NCBI GenBank assembly: GCA_963699085.1
Contig: CAVOTH010000004.1
Span: forward strand, 1,922,001-1,986,000
Direction of reading: 5' to 3'
From: Bog-756 sp963699085
GTDB lineage: Bacteria > Actinomycetota > Acidimicrobiia > Acidimicrobiales > RAAP-2
DNA: 64,000 nucleotides
Numbering within the stretch: the first letter of the stretch is position 1; the number at the start of each line of letters is the position of its first letter. Under the pieces are notes generated by a model. The model saw only the letters and a program-made list of their open reading frames with translations, had not been told where the DNA came from and made no database searches. The position numbers and the translations under genes were made by a program. Positions 1 to 7,870 of the stretch are shown here, in pieces.

Positions 1-117
1 AACCGCGAACACGAACCAGCGCAGCGGGTTGCGCACGGCCAACCGCGCCGAACCGGCGGAGGACATCGCCAGGTCGTTGGTGTGGGGCATCGTTCCTGAG
101 TCTGCGCTTGTCTCCAT
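1..117 (-). CDS. MFS transporter, N-terminal fragment (runs off left edge)
   Basis: The minus strand opens with ATG at 117, preceded by a strong AGGAGG about 4 bases upstream, and encodes 39 residues before the window ends. After a polar leader the last residues (NPLRWFVFAV) look like the entry to the first membrane helix of a 12-14 TM drug-efflux MFS protein. It diverges from the TetR gene, and the 65-base gap carries a palindrome, the usual layout for a repressor controlling its pump. The family assignment rests on a short N-terminus and the context, so it is an inference. Confidence 0.55.
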   Translation of the reverse strand, partial: METSADSGTMPHTNDLAMSSAGSARLAVRNPLRWFVFAV

Positions 118-130
118 ATGTCCTCCTTAC

Positions 131-172
131 TGAGTACGCCGTTCGCAGTACTCAACCTATCAGACTGAGTAC
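131..172. promoter_or_regulatory. Probable TetR operator between pump and regulator
   Basis: TGAGTAC at 131-137 and GTACTCA at 148-154 form a perfect 7-base inverted repeat with a 10-base spacer. A third half-site TGAGTAC lies at 166-172, just before the TetR start. Position between divergent genes suggests autoregulation plus control of the MFS gene; binding itself is inferred. Confidence 0.55.
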
Positions 173-182
173 ACTGTGCGCA

Positions 183-902
183 ATGCATCCGAATCGTGAG
201 GTCATCTGGAATCGTCCCGAGCGGGCCGCGCACGGTCCCGCCCCCTCGCACTCGCGGGTGGAGATCGCCAAGGCCGCCGTGAGACTGGCCGACATCCAGG
301 GAATCGAGGCGGTCTCGATGCGAGCCCTGGCCGTCGAGCTCGGTGTCGGGGCGACATCCCTCTACCGATACGTCGCCCGCAAGGACGAGCTGATCGACCT
401 GATGGTCGACGCGGTGATGGGTGACGACCTGCAGTTCGAGGTCAGCGGGAACTGGCGCCAGGACCTCCGCTCGTTCGCTCACGGCCTGCGGAAGATGACC
501 CTGCAGCACCCCTGGATGGCCGTGTCCAATGCCGGCCAACGCAACTTCGGGCCCAATGAGGCACGGTGCTACGAACAGGTGCTCAGTACGGTCGACGGTC
601 TCGGCCTCGAGATCGACGAGATGCTGGTGATGGTCGAAACGCTCGGCGCCTTCGTCCGTGGTCGCGTGCTCGAGGAGCTATCCGATCAGGAGGCCGTTCG
701 TCGCTCCGGGATGGACCAGCAGGAGTGGATGCAAACCCAGGCTCCCTACATCCAGCGTCTGGTCGACAGCGGCAACTACCCGCTCCTCACCCGCGTAGTG
801 TTCGACGCTCGGGCGCCACACGACCCCGACCGCCGCCAGCACAGCTTTGACTTGGGGCTGGAACGGGTGCTCGATGGACTGTCGATGATGTTGCCCGAGT
901 AG
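183..902 (+). CDS. TetR/AcrR family transcriptional regulator
   Basis: This is a 239-residue repressor. The N-terminal helix-turn-helix spans about residues 27-75 (VSMRALAVELGV followed by SLYRYV, the recognition helix), and the remainder is a long ligand domain resembling the TetR_C_1 type. The ATG at 183 is chosen because an upstream in-frame start at 108 would translate through the divergent promoter and its palindrome. No clear Shine-Dalgarno precedes it, so it may be leaderless. It probably represses the divergent MFS gene through the GTACTCA-type sites. The ligand is unknown. Confidence 0.9.
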   Translation: MHPNREVIWNRPERAAHGPAPSHSRVEIAKAAVRLADIQGIEAVSMRALAVELGVGATSLYRYVARKDELIDLMVDAVMGDDLQFEVSGNWRQDLRSFAHGLRKMTLQHPWMAVSNAGQRNFGPNEARCYEQVLSTVDGLGLEIDEMLVMVETLGAFVRGRVLEELSDQEAVRRSGMDQQEWMQTQAPYIQRLVDSGNYPLLTRVVFDARAPHDPDRRQHSFDLGLERVLDGLSMMLPE

Positions 903-1048
903 CTCGCCTACCGCTGGTGCTCTTGTGGTCTCGGTCTGCGACACCCGGGCGATGAACTCGGCTCTGAGAGTTTGGAGAAGCTGGGCCGGGGAAGGTCAGA
1001 GGTACCCACGAACTGGCCGAGCGCCCAAGTGCTCGAGAAGGAGACCCG

Positions 1049-1264
1049 ATGAATCAGGACTCAGATCAACGAGCTGTCAGCGATCCTGATGGCGCTGGGG
1101 GCGGCGGACACGGAGCGGACAGGCCGCCAACCGACAACGAGGCCGCGGCCGCGGACGAACAGCTCGCCGCCGAGACAGCCGCCCAACGTGCCGACGTGGC
1201 CAAGCACGAGAAGGAGATGATGGAGATCGGAGCGGACGTGAAGGGTGAAGGCGCCATCGACTGA
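1049..1264 (+). CDS. Small acidic hypothetical protein
   Basis: This 71-residue product is rich in Ala, Asp, Glu and Gly and looks disordered, with a Gly-rich stretch near residues 16-20 and a charged C-terminal half (AKHEKEMMEIG). A good ribosome site (AAGGAGA) lies 5 bases before the ATG, which is the main reason to accept it. It has no recognisable domain, signal peptide or membrane segment. It stands alone between the TetR gene and a secreted protein gene. Function unknown. Confidence 0.55.
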   Translation: MNQDSDQRAVSDPDGAGGGGHGADRPPTDNEAAAADEQLAAETAAQRADVAKHEKEMMEIGADVKGEGAID

Positions 1265-1351
1265 AACTCACTGGCCAGCTTCCGCTTTGCGTGTTACAAC
1301 ATTACGGGCAGGAATACTCGGTCGGCGGGTATCGCCCCATGTGAGGAGGCG

Positions 1352-1810
1352 ATGATGCGAGGGTTCGCCATTCGAATCGGGGTCGGGTTGGCCATGGTGC
1401 TGGCACCGGTGATCGGTACAGTCGGTCTCTCCACTCAGGCCGGGGCTGCGTCTTCTACGACGTGCAGCGGGGTGGTGGGTACTCTGACGGCGAAGCATGC
1501 CACGGTCAACGGTTGCACGATCGCCACCACCGGCGGGTCGGGTGTGGTGGGTGTGGATTCTTCGGGCACCGGGGACTTGGTGAAATGGTCCAACGGAGGG
1601 ACCACCGAGTTCAAGTTCAAGACGACCAAGGCCAAAGGGGCGACGAATCCTTGCTCCACCGGACAGGTCGAAGAACACCTCAAAGGGAAAGTCGTCAAGA
1701 GTACCGGGGCAGCATCTGCCGTCACCGGCAAAGTGTCCGCTTACTTGTGTATCCCGAAGTCGGGCAAGGGAGCCGTCACGCTCGCGCCCGGTACCGTGTG
1801 GAACTTCTGA
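1352..1810 (+). CDS. Secreted 4-Cys hypothetical protein (paralogue of the one near 35.3 kb)
   Basis: This 152-residue protein has a signal peptide (basic start, hydrophobic core about residues 8-27, AGA|AS-type cleavage near residue 33). The mature part is Thr/Gly/Lys-rich, probably all-beta, with four cysteines: C-x5-G-x-LT-x-K then C, a later GATNPC, and a final AYLC before a C-terminal Phe. The same spacing and the words LT-K, W and C recur in the product near 35.3 kb, so the two look like paralogues. A GGAGG-type site (GAGGAGGCG) precedes the start. No enzyme motif is visible; an extracellular binding or structural role is possible. Confidence 0.75.
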   Translation: MMRGFAIRIGVGLAMVLAPVIGTVGLSTQAGAASSTTCSGVVGTLTAKHATVNGCTIATTGGSGVVGVDSSGTGDLVKWSNGGTTEFKFKTTKAKGATNPCSTGQVEEHLKGKVVKSTGAASAVTGKVSAYLCIPKSGKGAVTLAPGTVWNF

Positions 1811-1875
1811 CCGCACGCTGATTCGGCGGTAGGTCTGCATTTCTGGCCGGTCATTCAGGCGCTGATCCCTCACGG

Positions 1876-2664
1876 TCAGCCGGCGCGGGGCACCGCCACC
1901 GGTTGGATGAGCACGATGCCCTCCGACGCACGGCCACCGGTGTAGTGATTGGCCACGATGAATAGGGTGTGGCAGTCATCGCCACCAAGCGTGCACGCAA
2001 AACACCCACGGTCGGCAGTGACGACTTCCAACACCTCGCCGCCTTCGGCGACACGCGTGCAGCACTGACCGGGAACGCTGGCGTACCAGATCGCCCCTTC
2101 GGCATCGGCGCATATCCCATCCGGAGCGGAACCCGGTCCCAATTCGGCCCAGACTCGTCGATCGACCAACTCACCCGCTTCTGTAATCGTCCATGCGGTC
2201 AGTCGGTCACCATGCGACTCAGCGAGGACGAGGGTGTCTTCGCCCAGGATAAGCATGCCGTTCGGGAACCAGACATCGTCGGCGACCTGGTGGCTGCTCC
2301 CATCAGGCAGCACAACGGCCACGGTCCCCGGCTTGCGCTCCTCCCATGGCATCGAGCCGGGCATATCAACCCAGGCCCGGCCATGCACATCGACGACGAT
2401 CTCGTTGAAGGGCTGCCCGATCGCTCCATAAGGCGACAGATCTGTCCCGATCGCCAACCCATCCGGAGTGGTGGCAACAAGTCGCCCGTCGGGCAGCCAG
2501 TCAATCGAAAACGGCAGGCCATCGACGCGCGCTACGACCTCCCGATTCGCGTCGGCGTCGAATACCAGTATCTCACCAGCCAGCCAGTCGCACATCCAGA
2601 ATCGGCCGTCATGCCACCGAGGCGATTCACCCATCTGGATCCCTGTCGCAAACGTTTCAGTCAT
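1876..2664 (-). CDS. SMP-30/gluconolactonase/LRE family protein
   Basis: This is a 262-residue six-bladed beta-propeller of the SMP-30/gluconolactonase family, which hydrolyses sugar or aromatic lactones with one divalent metal. The expected metal/catalytic residues are present: E13 (GESPRW), N87 (FNEIVVD), N135 (FPNGM) and D182 (PDGICAD). Length is normal for the family and no signal peptide is seen, so the enzyme should be cytoplasmic. It is a single gene convergent with the secreted-protein gene. The substrate cannot be read from sequence. Confidence 0.88.
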   Translation of the reverse strand: MTETFATGIQMGESPRWHDGRFWMCDWLAGEILVFDADANREVVARVDGLPFSIDWLPDGRLVATTPDGLAIGTDLSPYGAIGQPFNEIVVDVHGRAWVDMPGSMPWEERKPGTVAVVLPDGSSHQVADDVWFPNGMLILGEDTLVLAESHGDRLTAWTITEAGELVDRRVWAELGPGSAPDGICADAEGAIWYASVPGQCCTRVAEGGEVLEVVTADRGCFACTLGGDDCHTLFIVANHYTGGRASEGIVLIQPVAVPRAG

Positions 2665-2816
2665 GTCAGTGCAGACTCTCCCCCTAGTCGATTCTCATCG
2701 GTAGTGCCCTTGTGCCACTCCACATCGATTGATTGTGGACCGGTGGAGAATGCCAACGGCTCGTACTCGATTGTCCAAGTCGAGCCGCCGACGGCTCACT
2801 ATCCCGAGGCTTCCAT

Positions 2817-2839
2817 TTGACACCTTGGCATGGATGCCA
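2817..2839. promoter_or_regulatory. Possible promoter/operator upstream of the 116-aa protein
   Basis: A TTGACA hexamer at 2817-2822 is followed by the perfect inverted repeat TGGCAT-GG-ATGCCA (2826-2839). No convincing -10 box is seen at the right distance, so this is only a candidate regulatory site in the 283-base gap between the divergent genes. Confidence 0.25.
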
Positions 2840-2947
2840 GTGGCTGGTCGGCGGCCCAGGGAGGGACCCCTGTGCCCGAGCCGATTCGGGGGTGCATTAT
2901 CTGGGGGATGGAGGAATGATGAGAGTGAAAGGTGGAAGGCAGACGCT

Positions 2948-3298
2948 ATGAACCCAAAAGACCAGGCCCGCCAATGGCTCGCCGAGCAAAATGGGCGGCA
3001 CGTGCGCGTGGAGACACGCTTCGCTGACTCGACTGCCGTACCCCTCATCAACACGGGTCTTCTGAAGAGTCAGCGCACAACGGATCCTGAGGTTGCGGCA
3101 GATCCGAACGAGCTCGCTGGCGGTCGGGATCAGTACGAAGTCGGGACGGTCTCGTACAACCTGGCCGACCTTCCTGACGAAATTGAGGTCCACGTTCGGT
3201 CCGATCCGACGGAACAACTCGAACTGATCTTTGATGACGGGACGTCGCTTTTGATCACCGCCACGATCACGCTCGAGGGGAAGGGCCTCCAAGATTGA
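2948..3298 (+). CDS. Hypothetical protein, 116 aa
   Basis: This is a soluble 116-residue product with no signal peptide, membrane helix or recognised motif. It is acidic in its second half, with alternating beta-type segments (EIEVHVRS, LELIFDDG, LLITATITLEG) suggesting a small beta-rich fold. The ATG at 2948 is preferred to an in-frame start at 2729 because the upstream extension is basic, low in coding character and crosses the promoter region; GTGGAAGG lies about 9 bases before 2948. It is on the same strand as the DUF2090 gene, 108 bases upstream of it. Function unknown. Confidence 0.6.
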   Translation: MNPKDQARQWLAEQNGRHVRVETRFADSTAVPLINTGLLKSQRTTDPEVAADPNELAGGRDQYEVGTVSYNLADLPDEIEVHVRSDPTEQLELIFDDGTSLLITATITLEGKGLQD

Positions 3299-3406
3299 CG
3301 TGCCGACCCACGGACCTCGGCGGCCGACGGCCCGTCCCTGCCAGAGAAGTCATTTTGATTTGCTGCCGGCCCGGGGATGTAGCGCGCACCTGAAGGGAGT
3401 CCTGCT

Positions 3407-4315
3407 GTGGACCTCGGCTACGACCAACCACTGTACCTATTGGCATTCGATCACCGAGGGTCGTTCGAGAAGGGACTCTTCGGTGCTCAAGAACCCGTCT
3501 CGGCCCAGGTGAGGACCGGCATCATCGATGCCAAGGAGCTGATCTTCCAAGCCCACCTCGAGGTCGTGAAAGACGGTCGTGTTCCCCCAGCGGCCGCCGG
3601 CGTACTCGTGGACGAGGAATTCGGAGCTTCGGTTGCGCGCATGGCCAAAGCGGAGGGCACGCCGCTCGCCATGCCCGTAGAGAGGTCGGGTCAAGACGAG
3701 TTCCAGTTCGAGTACGGCGATGATTTCGGTCAACACATCGACGCCTTCGACCCGACCTTCGCCAAGGTGCTCGTTCGCTACAACCCCGAGGGCGACGTCG
3801 AGTTGAACAAGCGACAGAGCGGGCGCTTGGTCCGGCTATCGCAGTGGCTTCGCCAGCACGAGCGCAAGTTGCTGTTCGAGCTTCTGGTGCCCCCCACAAC
3901 CGAGCAGCTCGACCGCTACGAAGACGCCGGGACCTATGACAGAGAATTGCGGCCGGCCCTCGTGGTCGAGGCTATCCATGCGCTGCAGACAGCCGGGGTC
4001 GAGCCTGACGTGTGGAAGATCGAGGGACTCGATCTGGCAGATGACTGTCAAAAAGTTGTGACCCAAGCCCGCAGCGAAGGCCGCGACGGAGTGGCCTGCA
4101 TCATCCTCGGCCGAGGTGCGGACGAAGCCAAGGTGTTCCATTGGGTGCGGGTGGCGGCTTCGGTACCAGGCTTTGACGGGTTCGCCGTGGGGCGAACCAT
4201 CTGGTACGACGCACTGGCAAAATTCCTGGCGGGACAGGCTTCCCGGGACGATGCAGTTCAGCGCATCGCTGCGAGGTACACGGCGATATACGACACCTAC
4301 GTTGGCGCCACGTGA
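3407..4315 (+). CDS. DUF2090 family protein (IolC C-domain-like aldolase fold)
   Basis: This 302-residue protein starts at GTG 3407 with GAAGGGAG about 8 bases upstream. The opening LYLLAFDHRGSF is the hallmark of DUF2090, the aldolase-type TIM barrel also found fused to the C-terminus of the inositol-pathway kinase IolC. Family members are thought to act on phosphorylated keto-sugars such as 2-deoxy-5-keto-gluconate 6-phosphate. Later landmarks are VDEEFGA, the LFELLVPPT strand, PDVWKIEGL with a candidate catalytic Lys, and the GFAVGRTIW phosphate-site-like loop. No inositol genes are nearby, so the substrate is open. Confidence 0.82.
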   Translation: MDLGYDQPLYLLAFDHRGSFEKGLFGAQEPVSAQVRTGIIDAKELIFQAHLEVVKDGRVPPAAAGVLVDEEFGASVARMAKAEGTPLAMPVERSGQDEFQFEYGDDFGQHIDAFDPTFAKVLVRYNPEGDVELNKRQSGRLVRLSQWLRQHERKLLFELLVPPTTEQLDRYEDAGTYDRELRPALVVEAIHALQTAGVEPDVWKIEGLDLADDCQKVVTQARSEGRDGVACIILGRGADEAKVFHWVRVAASVPGFDGFAVGRTIWYDALAKFLAGQASRDDAVQRIAARYTAIYDTYVGAT

Positions 4316-4354
4316 GCAGGGGGCCTCGAACCTGGTCCGGCGAGGAAGGCCCGG

Positions 4355-5359
4355 TCACCTGAGGGGGGATCTTGGGGCCCCTGGCGGGCCGGTCTGGCTC
4401 ACAATCGCGAAACGAGCTCCGCCACGATGTCCGCCGCTGGTCGCGGCCGCCTCGCCGAGCGCGACGCTCTGTCCGGCCCACATGGAAAGCGCCTCGATGT
4501 CACCGGTGGTTCCAACCATCGGCGGCGCTGGTTCATAGCGGACGATTGCCTCGCCCGAAGCGAAGCGCGCGATGACATCGCCGAACCCGGGCCGACTCTC
4601 CAGGGGCGGCCGGCCCGCCGACTCCCATAGCTCTGCCGTCGAGTTGTGGAGCGCACGGTGGGGCGAGTCCGGCCAGTCGACGTCGTAGAGGTCGGGGTAC
4701 CACTCCGCGTCGGTCTCGACCGCGTTGATCAGGCGAGCGCGGTACTCCCGGTGGATGGGCATCTCCTCGGCCAGGAGAAACTGGGTGCCCACCCAAGCCG
4801 CCTGAGCGCCCAGGGCGAGGACGGCGGCCACGCCGCGGGCGTCCCCGATTCCACCGGCCGCGATGACTGGCACCGGTGCCACCGCATCCACGACCGCGGG
4901 CACCAAGGGGAGCGTCGCAATCTGACTCCCCAGGTGCCCTCCGGCCTCCCAGCCCTGCGCCACGATGACATCGACACCGCTGGCGACCGCCCGCCGCGCC
5001 TCTTCGGCACTTCCGACCGTGCACAGGACGAGTCCGCCGCCATCGTGGACCCGGTCGACGTAGCCAGCTGGATCTCCCAGGAACAGTGACACGATCCGCA
5101 GACCGGCCTCCAGGGCGTCATCGAGGCGACGATGCTGATCGGAGGTGAGAACCAGGTTGCCGCAGAAGGGACGATCGGTGCGTGCAGCCGTCTCGCGAAC
5201 CACGTCTCCTGCCGGATCGGACCAGGTCAGCGTCACCATGCCGAGCCCACCGGCATTCGAGACCGCTGCCGCCAGTTCGGGGACGGCCACCATCGCCGCC
5301 AAGACAATCGGCTGTTCAATCCCGAGCAGTTCGCAGACCGGCGTTCGCACCACCGCCAC
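4355..5359 (-). CDS. Nitronate monooxygenase (2-nitropropane dioxygenase family)
   Basis: This 334-residue FMN-dependent TIM-barrel enzyme would oxidise alkyl nitronates. Diagnostic segments are PIVLAAM near the N-terminus, AQGWEAGGH carrying the usual catalytic His, the phosphate-binding AAGGIGDARG and the ALGAQAAWVGT that follows. It starts at GTG 5359 with AAGGGTAG just upstream and is the last gene of a minus-strand run MarR-SDR-redoxin-NMO, so it may be co-transcribed and MarR-controlled. Many actinobacterial members of this family have unproven substrates and may be detoxification or enoyl-reductase-like flavoproteins. Confidence 0.85.
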   Translation of the reverse strand: MAVVRTPVCELLGIEQPIVLAAMVAVPELAAAVSNAGGLGMVTLTWSDPAGDVVRETAARTDRPFCGNLVLTSDQHRRLDDALEAGLRIVSLFLGDPAGYVDRVHDGGGLVLCTVGSAEEARRAVASGVDVIVAQGWEAGGHLGSQIATLPLVPAVVDAVAPVPVIAAGGIGDARGVAAVLALGAQAAWVGTQFLLAEEMPIHREYRARLINAVETDAEWYPDLYDVDWPDSPHRALHNSTAELWESAGRPPLESRPGFGDVIARFASGEAIVRYEPAPPMVGTTGDIEALSMWAGQSVALGEAAATSGGHRGGARFAIVSQTGPPGAPRSPLR

Positions 5360-5411
5360 CTACCCTTCGATCCAGATCGTCCACCGTAACCACGGAACGA
5401 TCCCTATTCAT

Positions 5412-6014
5412 CTAGGACTCATACGATGTGGGCATCGAATTGCCGGCCCGCTTGTTCCAACCGTGGAAGCTCGAGTAGTCGCCTGCATCCCAGGCCTCCC
5501 GCAATCCCGGTTTGCTCAGGTCCCAGTCGGGGCGGATCTCGCTCGAGGCAGCACACAAGTCGGACCACAGGTCGTAGAACGATGGGCGTCCCCAGAACCA
5601 ATAGCCGTTGTAGACGCTATGAATGAGGAGTCCGGGCTTGAGCACCAATGTATGGGGAATCATCGGGTCGTGCTCGGGGTCAGTGTATTCCTGGATGTCG
5701 AGGTCCTGTTGAATCGTCCGAGCTGGGTCCGAGAGAAACGTCCATTGGGCGCCGACTGAAGCCCTGAACTCCTGCAGGGTGTGGTGGTCATCGGTGGCGA
5801 TGGTGACGACCTGGGTATAGCCGACGGCGATTTTCGGATAGTTCGCTGCGAGCTCCAGGTGCTGCTGATGTTCCTTCGGACAGTAATTGCCCCGCGCCAG
5901 GGTGAGGATCATCGGATCGTCACCCTGGAGCTCACTGAGTGTGTGAACGACGTTGGTGTGATCCGGCAACGAGTAGTCAGGGAATACGCCGCCTGGTCGG
6001 ATGTCAGATCGCAT
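5412..6014 (-). CDS. Redoxin/AhpC-TSA family protein
   Basis: This is a 200-residue thioredoxin-fold protein. The segment LARGNYCPKEH places a single Cys (C45) at the peroxidatic position, but the usual PxxxTxxC or WCPYC pattern is altered, so peroxidase chemistry is uncertain. A second Cys (C154) could be resolving. SDPARTIQQDL matches the peroxiredoxin-like core. It lies 52 bases upstream of the nitronate monooxygenase gene and 79 bases downstream of the SDR gene, all on the minus strand. A role in redox or peroxide handling alongside the flavoenzyme is plausible. Confidence 0.8.
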   Translation of the reverse strand: MRSDIRPGGVFPDYSLPDHTNVVHTLSELQGDDPMILTLARGNYCPKEHQQHLELAANYPKIAVGYTQVVTIATDDHHTLQEFRASVGAQWTFLSDPARTIQQDLDIQEYTDPEHDPMIPHTLVLKPGLLIHSVYNGYWFWGRPSFYDLWSDLCAASSEIRPDWDLSKPGLREAWDAGDYSSFHGWNKRAGNSMPTSYES

Positions 6015-6093
6015 GGGTCACTGCCTTTCACTCGAGGATGTCTGTAAGGTCTCATCGTGCACTCATGCCGGCTTTGGCAGCCGACGGGCTTGT

Positions 6094-6855
6094 TCAGCCT
6101 CCGGCTGCACGGCCCCCGTCAATACGGAGCGTCGCCCCGGTGACGAATGTGGCGCGCTCGAGGTAGAGGACCCCGTCGACCACATCGCTGACTTCGCCCA
6201 CGCGTCCCAAGGGATGTCGTTTGGCCAGCTCACGGTAGGAAGCCGGGTCATGGAGAGGGGTTTCGATGATCCCGAGCGCCACCGTATTGACCCGGATGCC
6301 CCGGCCGGCGTACTCGGTGGCCAGCGAGCGTGTCACCGCTTCCAGGCCGCCCTTGGTCAGGGAGGCAAGGGCCGAGGGTTCCCTTATATCTGCGTGCTCC
6401 ACCAGACTGGTGGAGACATTGACGACGTGGCCCCCACCCTGGGCGACCATCTGCGTAATGGCCCGCTGGGTCATGTGGAAGAACCCGGTGAGGTTGACCG
6501 ACGTGATGGCTACGTAATCGTCGAGCGTGTAATCGGTGAACGGCTTCCCGATGTAGATACCCGCATTGTTGACCAACGTGTCGATCCGGCCGAACCGATC
6601 GAGCGCCTGGCGGACCACAATCTCGGCGGTCTCGGCCTGCGCGATATCTCCCGCTACCATCACCAGATCCGGAGCTGCGGACGGCTCCACGGAGAGTGCC
6701 GTCCCCACTACGGCGTAACCCGCTGCGGCGAAAGCGGCAGCGATGCCGGCACCGATTCCCTGCGACGCCCCGGTGACGATCGCCACCTTCTTCTCCGCCT
6801 CTGACGGACCGTGCTGCGGCTGTGACGCCGACCGTTCACTTGGTGAAGATGCCAT
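6094..6855 (-). CDS. SDR family oxidoreductase lacking the usual catalytic Tyr
   Basis: This is a 253-residue classical-length short-chain dehydrogenase. The NAD(P) loop is TGASQGIG (28-35), NNAG is present and the C-terminal GATLRIDGG is typical. At the active site the sequence reads ALASLTKGG, so the Lys is kept but the residue four before it is Ala, not Tyr. I recall SDR groups with a similar ASLTKGG block, so this may be a subfamily rather than damage. Start ATG 6855 has AGGAGA 7 bases upstream; an in-frame extension to 7017 would overlap the MarR gene and is rejected. Confidence 0.85.
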   Translation of the reverse strand: MASSPSERSASQPQHGPSEAEKKVAIVTGASQGIGAGIAAAFAAAGYAVVGTALSVEPSAAPDLVMVAGDIAQAETAEIVVRQALDRFGRIDTLVNNAGIYIGKPFTDYTLDDYVAITSVNLTGFFHMTQRAITQMVAQGGGHVVNVSTSLVEHADIREPSALASLTKGGLEAVTRSLATEYAGRGIRVNTVALGIIETPLHDPASYRELAKRHPLGRVGEVSDVVDGVLYLERATFVTGATLRIDGGRAAGG

Positions 6856-6986
6856 CGCCGTCTCCTGCACTCGTCGGGACCTGGGCGGGTCGCCGATCCG
6901 GGCGTACGGAAGCCCGGTGTGGCCGAGTCGCTGGCATGATCTTACCGTTGAGGTCGCAGACAAGCACTGCTGTGTCGATGAGTTGG

Positions 6987-7460
6987 CTAAGGGTTGGTCT
7001 CCAGGAGACCGGCCCATTGGCGAGGCTCGTCGTCGGCTGCCACATTTCGGACCAGGCGGTCGAGTAATCCTTCGAGGTCGGCCACTTCCTTATCGGTGAC
7101 GCCGGTACGGAGCCGCTGGTCGAAGGCCATCGCCGCCGTCCGCAGACGAATGAACGTCTCCTCACCCGCATCGGTGAGCTCCACCACATGAATCCGGCGG
7201 TTGGTGGTGTCGCGTTGACGGGTGATGAGCCCTCCCGCGTCCATAGCGTTCAAATGGTGGGTCAGCGTGGCCTCCTTGACCCCGACCGCCTCCGCCAGCT
7301 CCCGTTGGTTGGCGGGACGTCGAATCTTCAAGTTGAGAAGGACCAACCAGACCGGCAGAGAGCCTCCGGCCTCGGCGAGCGCCTCATCAAATGCCCGCCG
7401 CACGATCCGGGCCGCGCTGGCCAAATGAAGACCGATCGGCGGCTGGGTTGGAGGCGGCAT
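6987..7460 (-). CDS. MarR family transcriptional regulator
   Basis: This 157-residue winged-helix protein has the MarR core NQRELAEAVGVKEATLTHHLNAMDAGGLITRQRD followed by the wing and VVELTDAGEE. MarR proteins bind palindromes as dimers and are released by small aromatic or oxidant ligands. It is the first gene of the minus-strand run that continues with SDR, redoxin and nitronate monooxygenase, and it diverges from the SDR at 7867. A 14-base palindrome lies 35 bases upstream, so autoregulation and control of one or both neighbouring units are likely. Confidence 0.9.
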   Translation of the reverse strand: MPPPTQPPIGLHLASAARIVRRAFDEALAEAGGSLPVWLVLLNLKIRRPANQRELAEAVGVKEATLTHHLNAMDAGGLITRQRDTTNRRIHVVELTDAGEETFIRLRTAAMAFDQRLRTGVTDKEVADLEGLLDRLVRNVAADDEPRQWAGLLETNP

Positions 7461-7495
7461 CGGGTCAGGATACCACCTACCATCGATATCTAATC

Positions 7496-7516
7496 CTTTG
7501 ACTTCAAAGTCTTTGA
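7496..7516. promoter_or_regulatory. Probable MarR operator
   Basis: CTTTGA-CT-TCAAAG (7496-7509) is a perfect 6-base inverted repeat and is followed at once by a third half-site CTTTGA (7511-7516). It sits 36 bases upstream of the MarR start in an AT-rich divergent promoter region. The shape matches known MarR sites; binding is inferred. Confidence 0.5.
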
Positions 7517-7537
7517 CTCCTATACTTCAGGAGAACG

Positions 7538-7870
7538 ATGGAGAAGGAGATCCACCCAGATGTCAGATCGAATCCACGCGTTCCGCTCCGAGTGGACCAG
7601 AGCCGAGCGCGCTGGAGGCACCGAGACGCTGGCGACTACGGCAACGTTGCCATTGTGACTGCGCGCAACAACGCCCGCGGCACCTATAGGGGTCGGCCTG
7701 TGCCCAAAGCGCTCCGCGCCACTCTCGTCCTGTCCGACTCGGGCCTGATTCGGTTGGCCGCCAACCACATGAGCTTCATCGCTGACACCAAGGGATCCCC
7801 ACCCGTGCCAGGACAAACCGACTCCGGCAAGACCCATGCCGCCGCCAACGCAGATAGGGAGGGACGATGA
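7538..7870 (+). CDS. Doubtful 110-aa open frame upstream of SDR
   Basis: An ATG at 7538 with AGGAGAACG just before it opens a 110-residue frame that ends 4 bases inside the next SDR gene. Composition is Arg/Ala-rich and no motif, signal peptide or membrane segment is visible. A second possible start (ATG 7560, AAGGAG upstream) in another frame gives only 32 residues. Given the many frame breaks in this sequence it could be a damaged small gene or a transcribed leader. Product unknown. Confidence 0.25.
   Translation: MEKEIHPDVRSNPRVPLRVDQSRARWRHRDAGDYGNVAIVTARNNARGTYRGRPVPKALRATLVLSDSGLIRLAANHMSFIADTKGSPPVPGQTDSGKTHAAANADREGR

Noticed and set aside
4533..5024. 163-residue alternative frame inside the nitronate monooxygenase gene
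   Set aside because: Arg/Gly-rich shadow of a GC-rich gene on the same strand; no motif or start signal.
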